A stretch of 64,000 nucleotides of DNA from Capra hircus (lineage: Eukaryota > Chordata > Mammalia > Artiodactyla > Bovidae). The position numbers and the translations under genes are program-made. The notes under the pieces were generated by a model. It made no database searches. It was given only the letters and a program-made list of their open reading frames with translations, and had not been told where the DNA came from. This document shows positions 1 through 10,311 of this stretch, in pieces. The stretch spans positions 101,506,315 to 101,570,314 of the forward strand of contig NC_030810.1 in NCBI RefSeq assembly GCF_001704415.2. Reading direction: 5' to 3'. The first letter of the stretch is position 1, and the number at the start of each line of letters is the position of its first letter.

Positions 1-1804
1 ACCATTCAGGTATGACCTAAATCAAATCCCTTATGATTATACAGTGGAAGTGAGAAATAGATTTAAGGGCCTAGATCTGATTGATTGAGTGCCTGATGAA
101 CTATGGAATGAAGTTCGTGACATTGTACAGGAGACAGGGATCAAGACCATCTCCATGGAAAAGAAATGCAAAAAAGCAAAATGGCTCTCTGGGGGAGGCC
201 TTACAAATAGCTGTGAAAAGAAGAGAAGCGAAAAGCAAAGGAGAAAAATCATGATGGTGTGATCACTCATCTAGAGCCAGACATCCTGGAATGTGAAGTC
301 AAGTGGGCCTTAGAAAGCATCACTATGAACAAAACTAGTGGAGGTGATGGCATTCCAGTTGAGCTACTTCAAATACTGAAAGATGATGCTGTCAAAATGC
401 TGCACTCAATATGCCAGCAAATTTGGAAAACTCAGCAGTGGCCACAGGACTGGAAAAGGTCAGTTTTCATTCCAATCCCAAAGAAAGGCAATGCCAAACA
501 ATGCTCAAACTACCACACAATTGCACTCGTCTCACATGCTAGTAAAGTAATGCTCAAAATTCTCCAAGCCAGGCTTCAGCAGTACGTGAACCATGAACTT
601 CCAGATGTTCAAGCTGGTTTTAGCAAAGGCAGAGGAACCAGAGATCAAATTGCCAACATCCCCTGGATCATGGAAAAAGCAAGAGAATTCCAGAAAAACA
701 TCTATTTCTGCTTTATTGACTATGCCAAAGCTTTTGACTGTGTGGATCACAATAAACTGTGGACAATTCTGAGAGAGATGGGAATACAAGACCACCTGAC
801 CTGCCTCTTGAGAAATCTGTATGTGGGTCAGGAAGCAACAGTTAGAACTGGACATGGAACAACAGACTGGTTCCAAATAGGAAAAGGAGTACGTCAAGGC
901 TGTGTATTGTCACCCTGTTTATTTAACTTCTATGCAGAGTACATCATGAGAAATGCTGGACTGAAAGAAACACAAGCTGGAATCAAGATTGCCGGGAGAA
1001 ATATCAATAACCTCAGATATGCAGATGACACCACCCTTATGGCAGAAAGTGAAGAGGAACTCAAAAGCCTCTTGATGAAAGTGAAAGAGGAGAGTGAAAA
1101 AGTTGGCTTAAAGCTCAACATTCAGAAAACGAAGATCATGGCATCGGGTCCCATCACTTCATGGGAAATAGATGGGAAAACAGCGGAAACAGTGTCAGAC
1201 TTTATTTTGGGGGGCTCCAAAATCACTGCAGATGGTGACTGCAGCCATGAAATTACAAGACTCTTACTCCTTGGAAGAAAAGTTATGACCAACCTAGATA
1301 GCATATTCAAAAGCAGAGACATTACTTTGCTGACTAAGGTCCATCTAGTCAAGGCTATGGTTTTTCCTGTGGTCATGTATGGATGTGAGAGTTGGACTGT
1401 GAAGAAGGCTGAGCACCGAAGAATTGATGCTTTTGAACTGTGGTGTTGGAGAAGACTCTTGAGGGTCCCTTGGACTGCAAGGAGATCCAACCAGTCCATT
1501 CTGAAGGAGATCAGCCCTGGGATTTCTTTGGAAGGAATGATGCTAAAGCTGAAACTCCAGTACTTTGGCCACCTCATGGGAAGAGTTGACTCATTAGCAA
1601 AGACCCTGATGCTAGGAGGGATTTGGGGCAGGAGGAGAAGGGGATGACAGAGGATGAGATGGCTGGATGGCATCACTGACTCGATGGACATGAGTCTGAG
1701 TGAACTCCGGGAGTTGGTGATGGACAGGGAGGCCTGGCGTGCTGAGATTCATGGGGTCGCAAAGAGTTGGACAAGACTGAGCGACTGAACTGAACTGAAC
1801 TGAA
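1..1804 (+). mobile_element. BovB LINE copy A, 3' part
   Basis: This is a BovB (RTE-class, non-LTR) retrotransposon, entering the window inside the linker between the endonuclease and reverse-transcriptase (RT) domains and running to the typical 3' tail of CTGAA repeats near 1785-1804. Compared with the copy at 36.5-40.4 kb it lacks about 280 bp after position 246, where the two flanks share only a couple of A residues. The linker frame also has a stop (TGA after the LDLID residues near 85). The RT frame downstream is long and mostly intact. BovB copies move through RNA by target-primed reverse transcription. This one lacks its 5' end within view and cannot be autonomous. Confidence 0.97.
259..1647 (+). 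pseudogene. BovB reverse transcriptase domain, 462 codons open
   Basis: The open frame covers the RT domain and C-terminal region of the BovB ORF. Visible RT motifs in order are FIDYAKAFDCVDH (palm motif A), RQGCVLSPCLF (motif B region) and RYADDTTLM (motif C, catalytic aspartates at 1024-1029). The C-terminal part ends in GRRRRG followed by TGA, where other copies continue with GRQRMRWLDG. A CGA-to-TGA change therefore cuts off about the last 45 residues. The apparent start Met is internal to the ancestral ORF; the true N-terminal endonuclease is outside the window or deleted. All three RT motif blocks are preserved, which is unusual among the copies here. Confidence 0.9.
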
Positions 1805-1814
1805 GCATAGACTT

Positions 1815-1956
1815 CCACACTGACTTTTTCCACTCTCAGTCCTTTAAAAATGTTGCTTCACTGATTTCTCACTTCCATTTCTTTTGATGAGAAATCTGAC
1901 ACAAACTATATATTTTTTTGTTTTCGGAATGTGCTGTGTCTTTTATGTCTGGCTGC

Positions 1957-2007
<51 letters not shown>

Positions 2008-3290
2008 CATTTTCAGTGGATTAGAACAGTTTAATTATAATGTGACTGGGCATGTTTTTTTTCCTGTTTCTTGTGGTCACAGTTCATTTGGCTCTTTAGA
2101 TTGGTGGGTTCATAACTTTCATTATGATTGGAGTATTTTCTGTTGTGTTTCCTCAAGGTTTCTTTTCTTCAAAGAATTTCTCCTGAATTTTCAGAGACTC
2201 CAACCACTGCTATATTAGTCCTTTTAAAGTTGCTCTATCTTTCAGTGGTGCTATGTTCTTCTTTTTTTTAAATTACTGGCATTTCATTTTGGATGTTTTC
2301 AGTTGTTCAAGGCTTAGTATTCCCTGAACTTTTCCTACAATGTCTAATCTGTTGTTGATTCACAGATATTATAATTTTCATCTCTAAAGTTTGCTTTTAT
2401 GTCATTTTTGTGTTCCACATTTCTAATGAACTTTTTGATCATATGTAACATAGTCATGGTAACTGTTTAAAGTCCTCTCTATTGAGTTTTACATCATGTC
2501 AATTCTGGCTCAGTTTTGATTGATTAATTATATTCTTTCTTTTGCATCATATTTTCCTGCCTCTTTGCATGCCTGGCATTTTGTTGTTGTTGTTTGGATG
2601 CCAGACAGTGTCAAAATTTCCCTTCTGGCTAGTATTTTGGTATTTCTATGAATTTACCTTGAGTTTTGTTTTGGGGTACAGTTAAGTGACTTGTAAACAG
2701 TCTGATCTCTTTGGATTTTGCTTTATGAGTTTTTTGGTAGGTCATTCAAGGGCTGACTATTCTAGAGCTGTGGTCTTCTCCACAGTTCACGAGTTATATC
2801 AGTAGTCTAGTCTGACTGGCAACAGTGTGTACAATCGCCTATCCTAGATGAACTTTAAGCACTGTTCTATGATCTTGTTCAAAATTTCTTTTCTTGGTCT
2901 TAGGCATTTCTCCACAAGCTTACTCTTATCAGAACTCTGCTTACTACTTAAGGGAGACTTTTTCATATCTCTGGATCGCTTTCTCATCACTTGACCTTTG
3001 TTCTCTGAACCCTGGCTGCCTTGCTTTCCAGCACAGCTCAGCTTCCTCTCAACAATCCAAAGAGTTGGTCTCAGATCTCCCTTCTCTTGCCCAACCTGGA
3101 TACTCTCTGAAAGCATTAACATGGGCCGATGGCTGGACTCACCTTATTTCTCATCTCTCAGAGGCTGCTGTCCCCTTTTGCCTGATTTTCTGTTTCTGGA
3201 AACTGATATTATATAATTTATTTTATTTTTCCTTTGGGACCAAGCAAGAAGGGGAGGGTGAGATCTAATTTCAGGCTGGAGGGTTAATCT
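1815..3290 (-). mobile_element. Old L1 3' UTR region, antisense
   Basis: The T-rich sequence follows the order expected of the reverse complement of an ancient mammalian L1 (L1M-type) 3' region: a TTTAATTATAATGTGACTGGGCATG block near 2030-2055, then ATGAACTTTTTGATC near 2425-2440, then a TTTGTTGTTGTTGTTTGGATG block near 2580-2600. No ORF2 motif survives. The family match is from recall of the consensus, so the exact subfamily is not assigned. Its far edge near 3290 is approximate. Confidence 0.7.
1959..2005. repeat. (TG)n microsatellite
   Basis: About 23 uninterrupted TG units lie inside the antisense L1. The tract is likely length-polymorphic. Confidence 0.97.
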
Positions 3291-3389
3291 GATTTTTTCA
3301 CTCCACCTTTGTAAGAAGCTGAAGGCATTTTAAGTGTTCTTGGTTTGATTTCAATAGCAGATGTGTCAATTTGTATTCCCATTTTTCCA

Positions 3390-3800
3390 ACTCTATGAAA
3401 CAGATTTTTTCCTTCATATTCTTGTCATCATGACAAACATGATATATGTCTATAAGATACTCTAACAAGGGAAGTGGTACCCTCCTGATTCAACTAAGCT
3501 AGAGGTACAACAAAAGTCCAAGTGGACATCACCCTGTTGCATATGTTCAGCAGCTAAACTTCCAAGATGTTTCTAGAAAGCCTTCCAATAACTCTAATTA
3601 ATTCTGGTGGTGACCTACTTATTCAAGTCCAGAGAAGACTGACCAGAATGACTCCGAATTGCTTCACACTAAATTTATTGGTAGGAGGGGGAAAACATTA
3701 GTCTCGGACATTTATTCTTCCCTTTTCTTCATGAATATATTTTTGCCATCTGGATGTGCACATTTAACAACTGGCTGATCTCTTATTTCAGGCTACCTTA
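3390..3800 (+). repeat. Diverged duplicate of 49.12-49.52 kb
   Basis: This stretch shares ordered blocks with 49120-49520: CCTCCTGA(T/C)...CAACTAAG, TCTTCTAATAACT-like, and GTCCAGAGAAGACTGRCCAGAATGACT. Similarity is patchy, so the copies are old. Either an ancient repeat family or an old segmental duplication would explain it. No coding potential is evident. Confidence 0.5.
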
Positions 3801-4435
3801 ACATGCCAATCACTGTCTCTATGTGGTTCCTGGACAGTGTTTGGCTGTTTCTGCAAAAATTATCCCATTTGAGACAATTGTTGGGACCAATAGGACTCTG
3901 CACTGACAATCTATCTTGTGCAGACCTGGTACCAAGAGTTATTAGTCGACCTTCCCTGAGTTCTTCTGTTGAATCTCATGAGCACTCATGAGCTCTTAGG
4001 GTCTCACAAAGTAAACCTAACTCTTGGAGATTCTGTCTGCTCTCTCAGTGTGTGTCTTTGTCTGTCTATCATTCTCTGTCCCTCATACTCTAGGTCTCCC
4101 CAAATCTACCTAATTTCTTCTCCTTTTCATCTTTCCTTTCACCATTGCACTAGATTGCTTTTAACCACTGAACACTACTCAGGCAATTATTAGATGCCAG
4201 GCCCTGCTGTGGGGGGAGGGGGAGAGAAATGCTGCATTTTGAGCCAACTCAAGGTCTCTGCCCTGGTGAGTCCACATCTGGAGAAGCAGAACTGGTTCCT
4301 GGCAGTGTGTTTTTTCTAGGCTAATCTGCTCATCTTGGCCTAGGGTTCTAGCAGTGATAGAGATAAGAGAAGCACAATGAAGATGATAACAGGAAGATGG
4401 ATGACTTCACATTTAGAAGGCAGGAAACCAAGAAC
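3801..4435. other. No recognised feature
   Basis: Unique-looking sequence with a short G-rich run near 4212-4223. Short open frames here have no recognisable motifs or splice context. Part of it may continue the old duplication with 49.6-49.75 kb. Confidence 0.5.
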
Positions 4436-4439
4436 CAAA

Positions 4440-4640
4440 ACCTTTTTTTTTTTTTTTTTAAGTATTATTACATAAACAAGCACTTTAGGGAAACAGCAGG
4501 CTTTCACTGACAGCATCCCACTTCCTGGAGCAGACATTCCATGTGTTCCACAATTCTTACAGTGATATTGATGGACACAGTCACTAACCTCCTTATAAAA
4601 GGTACCTGAGCCTCCTCTTAACCCGTTCACATATGGCCAT
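4440..4640 (-). pseudogene. Possible truncated retrocopy with poly(A) tail
   Basis: An 18-19 nt poly(T) run at about 4442-4460 would be a poly(A) tail on the minus strand, preceded there by about 180 bp of non-repeat-like sequence. This is the layout of a 5'-truncated processed mRNA copy. I see no canonical AATAAA just before the tail and no convincing target-site duplication. The parent gene is not recognised. Confidence 0.3.
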
Positions 4641-4644
4641 TTTA

Positions 4645-5305
4645 TAATCTAGAAACATAGGAGGCAGTGTTAAAATAAAACAGCGTTTCTCATTTCTATC
4701 TCAGTTATATATTATACAGGCAAAGATCACACATCAATCAATTTAATATCAGTCAAAGACTTCAAAGATAAAATAGACCTTAACATCAAAAGTTGATCTG
4801 ACATATAATAGAGAAATGCATATTGGAATCATACAGTAAATGAGACCCCAAATTGTAAGTAGAATAATTAAGTGACTATGATTTCCAGAATTATAATACC
4901 AATCTCCATTTAGCATATATGGTAAGCTTAATTTACTGGAACACATAATTTTAAATTTTATAAATGTAAATATTTATTGGATTAAAAAAATTTTGATGAA
5001 CAAGTAAAACCAGTATAGAAATTTTAGGCAGTACAGTGTTACTAGAATTTTGAAGAGAAAATACACCCAAGACTTGTGCAATCTAGAATACTATGCTACC
5101 AATATTTTCCATATTATTGCAATATTTGGAAAACAAAGTAGTTTTTAGACCTAAATTACTAAACTGGTGTGATGTATACAAGGAGCCTTCTCTAGAAGTA
5201 CAACATTTTCTGTATGATCACATATCAATTATCATAATTTTCTATAGTGTTCAAATGTTTGAGATTTATCCTTATTATCAACTTGAATTATTGTACTAGC
5301 GCACT
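4645..5305. other. AT-rich unique sequence, nothing recognised
   Basis: AT-rich intergenic sequence. No RNA gene, splice-framed exon or recognisable repeat was seen. Confidence 0.5.
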
Positions 5306-5316
5306 AGGCACATACT

Positions 5317-5595
5317 TGGAGAAGGCAGTGGCACCCCACTCCAGTGCTCTTGCCTGGAAAATCCCATGGACGGAGGAGCCTGGTAGGTTGAGGTCCATGG
5401 GGTCGCTAAAAGTTGGACACGACTGAGCAACTTCACTTTCACTTTTCATTTTCTTGCATTGGAGAAGGAAATGGCAACCCACTCCAGTGTTCTTGCCTGG
5501 AGAATCCCAGGGACGGGAGAGCCTGGTGTGCTGCCGTCTATGGGGTCACACAGAGTCAGACACGACTGAAGTGACTTAGCGGCAGTAGCAGCAGA
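5317..5595 (+). mobile_element. BOV-A2 SINE
   Basis: Two BOV-A units in tandem, each containing CCCACTCCAGTG...CTTGCCTGG, are joined by a CACTTTCACTTTTCATTTTC linker and end in the GCAGTAGCAGCAG tail. It is flanked by an 11-bp target-site duplication, AGGCACATACT at 5306-5316 and AGGCATATACT at 5596-5606 (one mismatch). BOV-A2 is non-autonomous and is thought to use BovB machinery. Confidence 0.95.
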
Positions 5596-5606
5596 AGGCA
5601 TATACT

Positions 5607-6125
5607 AATTTGTTCCTATGATAAAGTGAAACTAAAGTTTTTTTTTCTTCAGAGTTACATTTCAGTGAGAAATTTCAACAAAAACTCCTTGGATGTTATC
5701 CACTGGAATTCTCAACCTAGAAGCTGTATCAGTAGCTTATTTTGGGGAGGGACAGAGTGGAATGAACACAGACACAGTGGAATCAATACAAACTACAAAT
5801 CAGAATGCCAGCAAAAAGGAATCCAACCCAGTCTGTGGTGGTGAAAGCCCCAAATCTTAGCCAGCAGACCACCAGGGAACCTCACAAAGTGTCCTATTGA
5901 GCGTCTCCACATAAAAACTAAAGTAAATATTATATTCCATAGATGCTGAGAGCAGGAAAGGGGGCGAGTCCCAGCTGCCCAGGGCTGAATAAAGCTGTGC
6001 AAGTCTCCCAGCTCGTGCCCGGCTGTTCATTACCCTTCCCCTCTCCTCTCTTGGGCCATACTTTGGGCTCTGGGGCCAGGCTGAAAGGTGACAGGCTGGG
6101 TTCCATCCTGGTCTAGCTTTAGCGC
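5607..6125. other. Unique sequence, nothing recognised
   Basis: No repeat or gene recognised. It leads into the first tRNA-Val paralogous block. Confidence 0.4.
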
Positions 6126-6681
6126 TGTGTGCATCAGAGCTCTCTTTCTGAACCTCTGCTGTCCTTATGAGTCAGGTGCTGACTGGCTCTCAGGGGGTGA
6201 TGGGTGGATCGCTCTACTTCCTGATCTCTAACCTGGCTCAGGTGCCTCTCCTGCTAACGGCACGTGTATGGGCACCTCTTCATGCCCGGACAGCTCAGCT
6301 GAGCGGAGTTCTTTTCTACCCATCTTTGGCTCCAGCCCCCAGTGAAGAGTCAGTTCGGTTTCTATTGTTCTTTCATGCAAACCAAGTGTGCTGAGGTGGG
6401 AAAAAGCCAAGTGTGCTTCAGACGGATGAACTTCTTGGTTTTCAGAGCCATAATGTGTGTCAGGGTGTAGAGGAAATGTAGACGCCAGAGGAGCTGAGGG
6501 GATTTCCGGAGGTAAAGGTTTTGTTCTGTGCCCTCTTTGGCATAACTGGTTGTGCCCTGGTGTCCACAGTGACTCAGACGAAGGAAGCTTGGTTTGTAGT
6601 GTGGAGCAGGCTTTCAGGCTGTCACGGAACTCCTGTTTCTTGGGGATGGAAAATGCAGCTGCGTTCGAGGTCTCTCATTCT

Positions 6682-6771
6682 ACGCCGCTGGCCTCTTTTT
6701 TGTGTCTAAAATGTAAATCTAAAACCACGCCGCTGGCCTCTTTTTTGTGTTTAAAATGTAAATCTTAAACT
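6682..6771. repeat. 45-bp tandem duplication next to tRNA-Val
   Basis: Two near-identical 45-bp units (6682-6726 and 6727-6771) start with ACGCCGCTGGCCTC. They lie just downstream of the minus-strand tRNA-Val gene. Blocks 2 and 3 have no second copy, so the duplication is private to block 1. Confidence 0.9.
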
Positions 6772-6776
6772 CCGGG

Positions 6777-6780
6777 GAAA
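6777..6780 (-). terminator. Pol III terminator of tRNA-Val-AAC
   Basis: AAAA on the plus strand reads TTTT on the minus strand, 8 nt past the discriminator base of the tRNA. This is the minimal RNA polymerase III termination signal. Confidence 0.8.
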
Positions 6781-6788
6781 AGTAAGGT

Positions 6789-6861
6789 TGTTTCCGCCCG
6801 GTTTCGAACCGGGGACCTTTCGCGTGTTAGGCGAACGTGATAACCACTACACTACGGAAAC
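6789..6861 (-). tRNA. tRNA-Val (anticodon AAC)
   Basis: The 73-nt gene reads GTTTCCGTAGTGTAGTGG at its 5' end and CGGAAACA at its 3' end. It folds into a standard cloverleaf with a paired 7-bp acceptor stem, a TTCGC/GCGAA anticodon stem and a T loop GTTCGAA. The anticodon AAC corresponds to 6826-6828. The A box (TAGTGTAGTGG) and B box (GGTTCGAAACC) are intact, and a TTTT terminator follows within 8 nt. It matches the usual mammalian tRNA-Val-AAC as I remember it with no visible change, so it is likely functional. CCA is not encoded, as expected in eukaryotes. Confidence 0.97.
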
Positions 6862-7560
6862 CACAAGGATACAGATTTCTAATGACATACCCAAGAATTC
6901 TATCTCTGACCACAATGGCCATCAGAAATTTTCCTGGAAGCACAGGCTATCCCTTAGATAAGGAGACTGTGGCTTCTGAAAGGCCCTGGTTTAGGGCTCC
7001 TAGCTTCTCCTGGAGCGAGATCCCCGGGGATCCCCGACAGTTTAACCTCGGGATCCTGCAACTAGAGTACAGCTATGCACCGGAAAGCAGGGGTCGCCCT
7101 CGCTGACTCCCCAGTTCCCAGAAGCCGCAGGAGCCTGGTGCTTTATGTGCCTCTCAGACCCAGACCACCCCGACGCCCAGCAGCAAGGACACAGCCCCTT
7201 ACGGGCTGCAGACCCTCGCCTCGGTGGCCTTTTTCACGGCGCCGGCGGTCAGTGGGCTCGGCTCTCGGAAATGATCCATGCTTTAAAGCCACCCGGGAAC
7301 CCGAGGACACGCCCTCGCCTCTGTTCCGATGCGCCTGACCCGCGCGCTCTTTCCTCGCAGCCCTTTCGCAGCCTCGCTTCTCCAGCGTCGTCCCTGGGAA
7401 AGGGGATTCCTCAGATTCCTGCCGCTGTGGCTTATTCTAGTCGTCAAGTTTAAGTCCAAGACTTTGGCCACACTTTCACGTTTTAGCAGGAAGCGCAGCA
7501 AAGGCTGACGGCTCAGGTCTTTTGTCTGTTTGGAAATACCGGAACATGAACGCGGGTCGG

Positions 7561-8765
7561 CCCTCCCAGCCTGTACTGAGTTTGCAGATCAGGGCCTGCA
7601 TAAGGCCGCGGAGGAGACAGGCTCGGTCCACACAGCTCCCATGGTGATTCATCCCTCCCTTATTGTGCTTGGGATTCTGCTTGAAGGAGAGCTTTGTTTT
7701 ACCTTTTACAATGTTTGAAACGCCTTTTGTTTGCCTCTCCAACAGGTCTTGGAGCTCGAATTTTAACCTAGGAGGAAAGATATAGGCAATTTTCCCGGAA
7801 AACAGTTTTCGGGGTGAGGGTGGTTCGTGTTCACCTCACAGCAGGCAGAGTTTCTTTTCGCTGAAAGACTTTAATGCAGTTGTCTGTCTGACTCTGGTTT
7901 CCTTTAGAAGGGTAACAAGTTTGGAGGTGCATGTGCCGTTTTCTCCGGTAGTGTTTTCTCCTTTTCTTAGTGCGGCGGTCACCGCGTTTTCTTCTGGTCA
8001 GGGGCTCCTACTCCGGGGAGGGCGCGGGCCGCGTGCGCACCGGCCCCCAGGCCGCGGGGCTCCGCCTGGTTCCGCGTGAACTCCGAGTGCAATCGAGGGT
8101 GCAACCGCGCGGCAGCACCCTCACCAGCGCTGGAGCCGCCCGAGTCCCCAAAGAGGCGGACTTCAAAACAGCTTTAGATCAGGACAGTTCATGAGCTTTC
8201 CCCTGTTTCTCCTCCCCTGCAGGTCCTAGTTTTCACCTTCCACGTCCAGCCAGAGGAACGGATTCACCAACTTTCTGTCGCTTCCGGTGTCGCTGCCGTC
8301 TCACGTCGACTGGACCAGGGGGCGGTGGTCGTTTCCCGGACGGGGCGGAGGGACAACAGACACCCGAGGGACCACAGACATACGGCTTCCTGTAGCCGCA
8401 AGGGAAGGCGCGGGGCTCCTGAGCCCGCGACGGGAGCGCGCAGAAGGGACCGGGCCCTGCCCCTGCCCATGAGGCTGGGCCCAGAAGAGGGAAACGCCCC
8501 AGCACGGGCCCCAACTGGCGCCCAACGCCCCCACCATCCTCATCCGAGCTTCAGGGTGAGGGAGCCGAGCGTTCCACTGATTTCCCGCCTGTATCAGGAA
8601 AGTCGTTTACACAAATCCAGAGTCTAGAGCAAGAGGGCCTGTGTAGACCAAAGTCCACATGGACCGAGAAGCAAACACAAAGTCCTAACTGGATGTGGGG
8701 TCTGGGGAAGGCCCTGCGTCAGAGACTACTCTTGGTCTGAGCGCGAGGAAGTTGGCGTCATCTAA
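7561..8765. other. CpG-rich spacer between tRNA-Val blocks
   Basis: The middle (about 7960-8560) is GC- and CpG-dense, with runs such as GGGCGCGGGCCGCGTGCGCACC near 8020. It qualifies by eye as a CpG island. Several overlapping GC-rich open frames exist on both strands, but none has a recognisable domain; GC-rich DNA lacks stop codons by chance. It may mark an unmethylated tRNA neighbourhood or a promoter of an unseen gene. Confidence 0.6.
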
Positions 8766-8769
8766 GGTG

Positions 8770-10170
8770 CGGACACGGCAGATCATGGGGTAAGACCTGG
8801 AATCCAGGGTTGGTGAGAGGTAACGCTCTGCTTCTGAACATGTTTCCTTGCCAAGCAGGGGCCACTTGGCTCTCAGTGGGTGATGAGCGGGTCCATCTAC
8901 TCCCTGATATCTGACCTATTTCCGATGAACTTCTTGGCCTCTCCTGATAATGGCACGAGGACCGGTTGTGCTGGGGTGAGGGAAAGCTAAGTGTCTTCAC
9001 AAGGAATGAACTTCTTGGTTTCCAGAGACATAGTAGGTGTCAGCGGTAGAGACTATTTAGGCCCCAGATGGGAAGGTGCGGGGATTTCAGAAGGTAAAGG
9101 TGTCCTGAAGTCACTCTTGTCCTGTGCCCTCCTTGGATTTACTGACTGTGGCTTGGTCTACAGTGTGACTCAGAGCAGAGAAACCAGGGCTGGTTCTAGG
9201 GCCGATTGGGCTTTCAGGTGGCAAGGAACTCCTCCCATGTTTCTTGGGCCAAGGAAAACTCAGGAGAACCCACTACTGCCTGCCACACCTTGTGTTTCTT
9301 GAATGGGAATGTGAATCTCAGGAAAACAGCAAGTCTGTTCCGCCCGGTTTCGAACCAGGGACCTTTCGCGTGTGAGGCGAAAGTGATAACCACTACACTA
9401 CAGAAACGAGGTCCGCGCTGCAGCTTGACTCTGTGTCCACCAAAACCTCAGGTCCTACCGGCACTCTCTTGGTCACCAGTCTTTCAAATTGAATGAACCT
9501 GGAACCACCAGTCTCAGGCGAGGAGACTGCGGCTCCCAAGAGCCCCTGCTTTAGGGCTCCTTCCCTCCCCCAAAACCGGGCCCCTCGGGCACCCCAAAGT
9601 CTGGCTTCCGGATCCCACACCCAGTGCAGTCTCCAGTTGTGCTGCTATGCACCCGAGGGCGGGGGGCGCCTCTGTGGACGCTTCAGCTCCGGGAAGCCAC
9701 AGGAGTGGGGATGGGGGGGTTGGCTTTGTTTGAGACCCAGGCGACCCGGTTGCCCAGCTGTGTAAACGCCGCTCCTCCCGGGCTGTGGACCAGCGCGGCG
9801 CACCGTGTTCAGTCGGCCTGTTGGGCGCTCTCGGAAACTATCGATGTTTCGAATCCAGCCGGGAGTCGTAGGACCTGCTCTTCTCGCCCTCCCTCTGCTT
9901 CGAAGCGCCTGACCCGCTGGCTCCTTCCTCGCAAGCCCTTTCCCCGCTGCGCTTCCTCAATATCCTCCCCGCAGAGTCCTGGGAGTGGGACTGTGGGCGC
10001 CCTGGTCCTGCTGCTGTGGTGTGTGCCAGTCGACTTTTAAAGTCCTGTTGTTTGAAAATCCCATTTTCACGTTTTAGCAGGTATTGTAATAAAGGCTCTG
10101 CTTTAGGGCCTTTGGCTCTTTGATACGGAACATCAACGCAGGCCGATCAAACTTTCTAGGCTTGTACTGA
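8770..10170 (+). repeat. tRNA-Val paralogous block 2
   Basis: This is the second copy of the block at 6130-7560, sharing the same ordered landmarks on both sides of the tRNA. It includes GAACTTCTTGGTTTCCAGAG, the tRNA, AGCGCCTGACCCGCTGGCTC and TTTCACGTTTTAGCAGG. Substitutions and small indels throughout show that the duplication is not recent. Confidence 0.8.
9336..9407 (-). tRNA. tRNA-Val (anticodon CAC), 72 nt, damaged acceptor stem
   Basis: The anticodon CAC corresponds to 9372-9374. D arm, anticodon arm and T arm are all recognisable, and the B box GGTTCGAAACC is intact. Compared with the 73-nt gene in block 1 the 3' acceptor strand has lost one A (CGGAACA instead of CGGAAACA). The 5' strand carries C6 to T, and base 26 is T instead of G. 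The acceptor stem therefore needs a bulge or one fewer pair. A TTTT terminator (AAAA at 9323-9326 on the plus strand) remains downstream. It could still be transcribed, but it is a candidate low-scoring or dying tRNA gene. Confidence 0.85.
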
Positions 10171-10311
10171 ATTCAGTTGAAGCTCTGGTCACCAGACTGT
10201 TCAAGAACCGCTAGGGGCTCTCGACCTGCCTGAAGATCCTGGAAAAGTCAGTGCAGATTTCAGATCACAGGGTCTCTCCCTCTTTTCTGAGATTATTTTC
10301 AAAAGGGCAGT

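Larger units (their letters stand above)
6130..7560 (+). repeat. tRNA-Val paralogous block 1
   Basis: This block aligns in order with 8770-10170 (block 2) and 59290-62440 (block 3). Shared landmarks are GGCTCTCAG..GGTGATG, a GAACTTCTTGGTTTTCAGAG-like segment, GGATTTC.GGAGGTAAAGG, the tRNA-Val gene, GCTATGCACC with the GC-rich downstream part, and TTTCACGTTTTAGCAGG. Copies 1 and 2 lie about 2.5 kb apart in the same orientation, which indicates a tandem duplication carrying the tRNA gene. Confidence 0.8.

Noticed and set aside
1959..2005. TG repeat as a CRISPR-like or regulatory array
   Set aside because: Plain dinucleotide microsatellite; no spacers.
8301..8627. Overlapping GC-rich open frames on both strands
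   Set aside because: No domain, splice or start context; stop-free by base composition in a CpG-rich segment.
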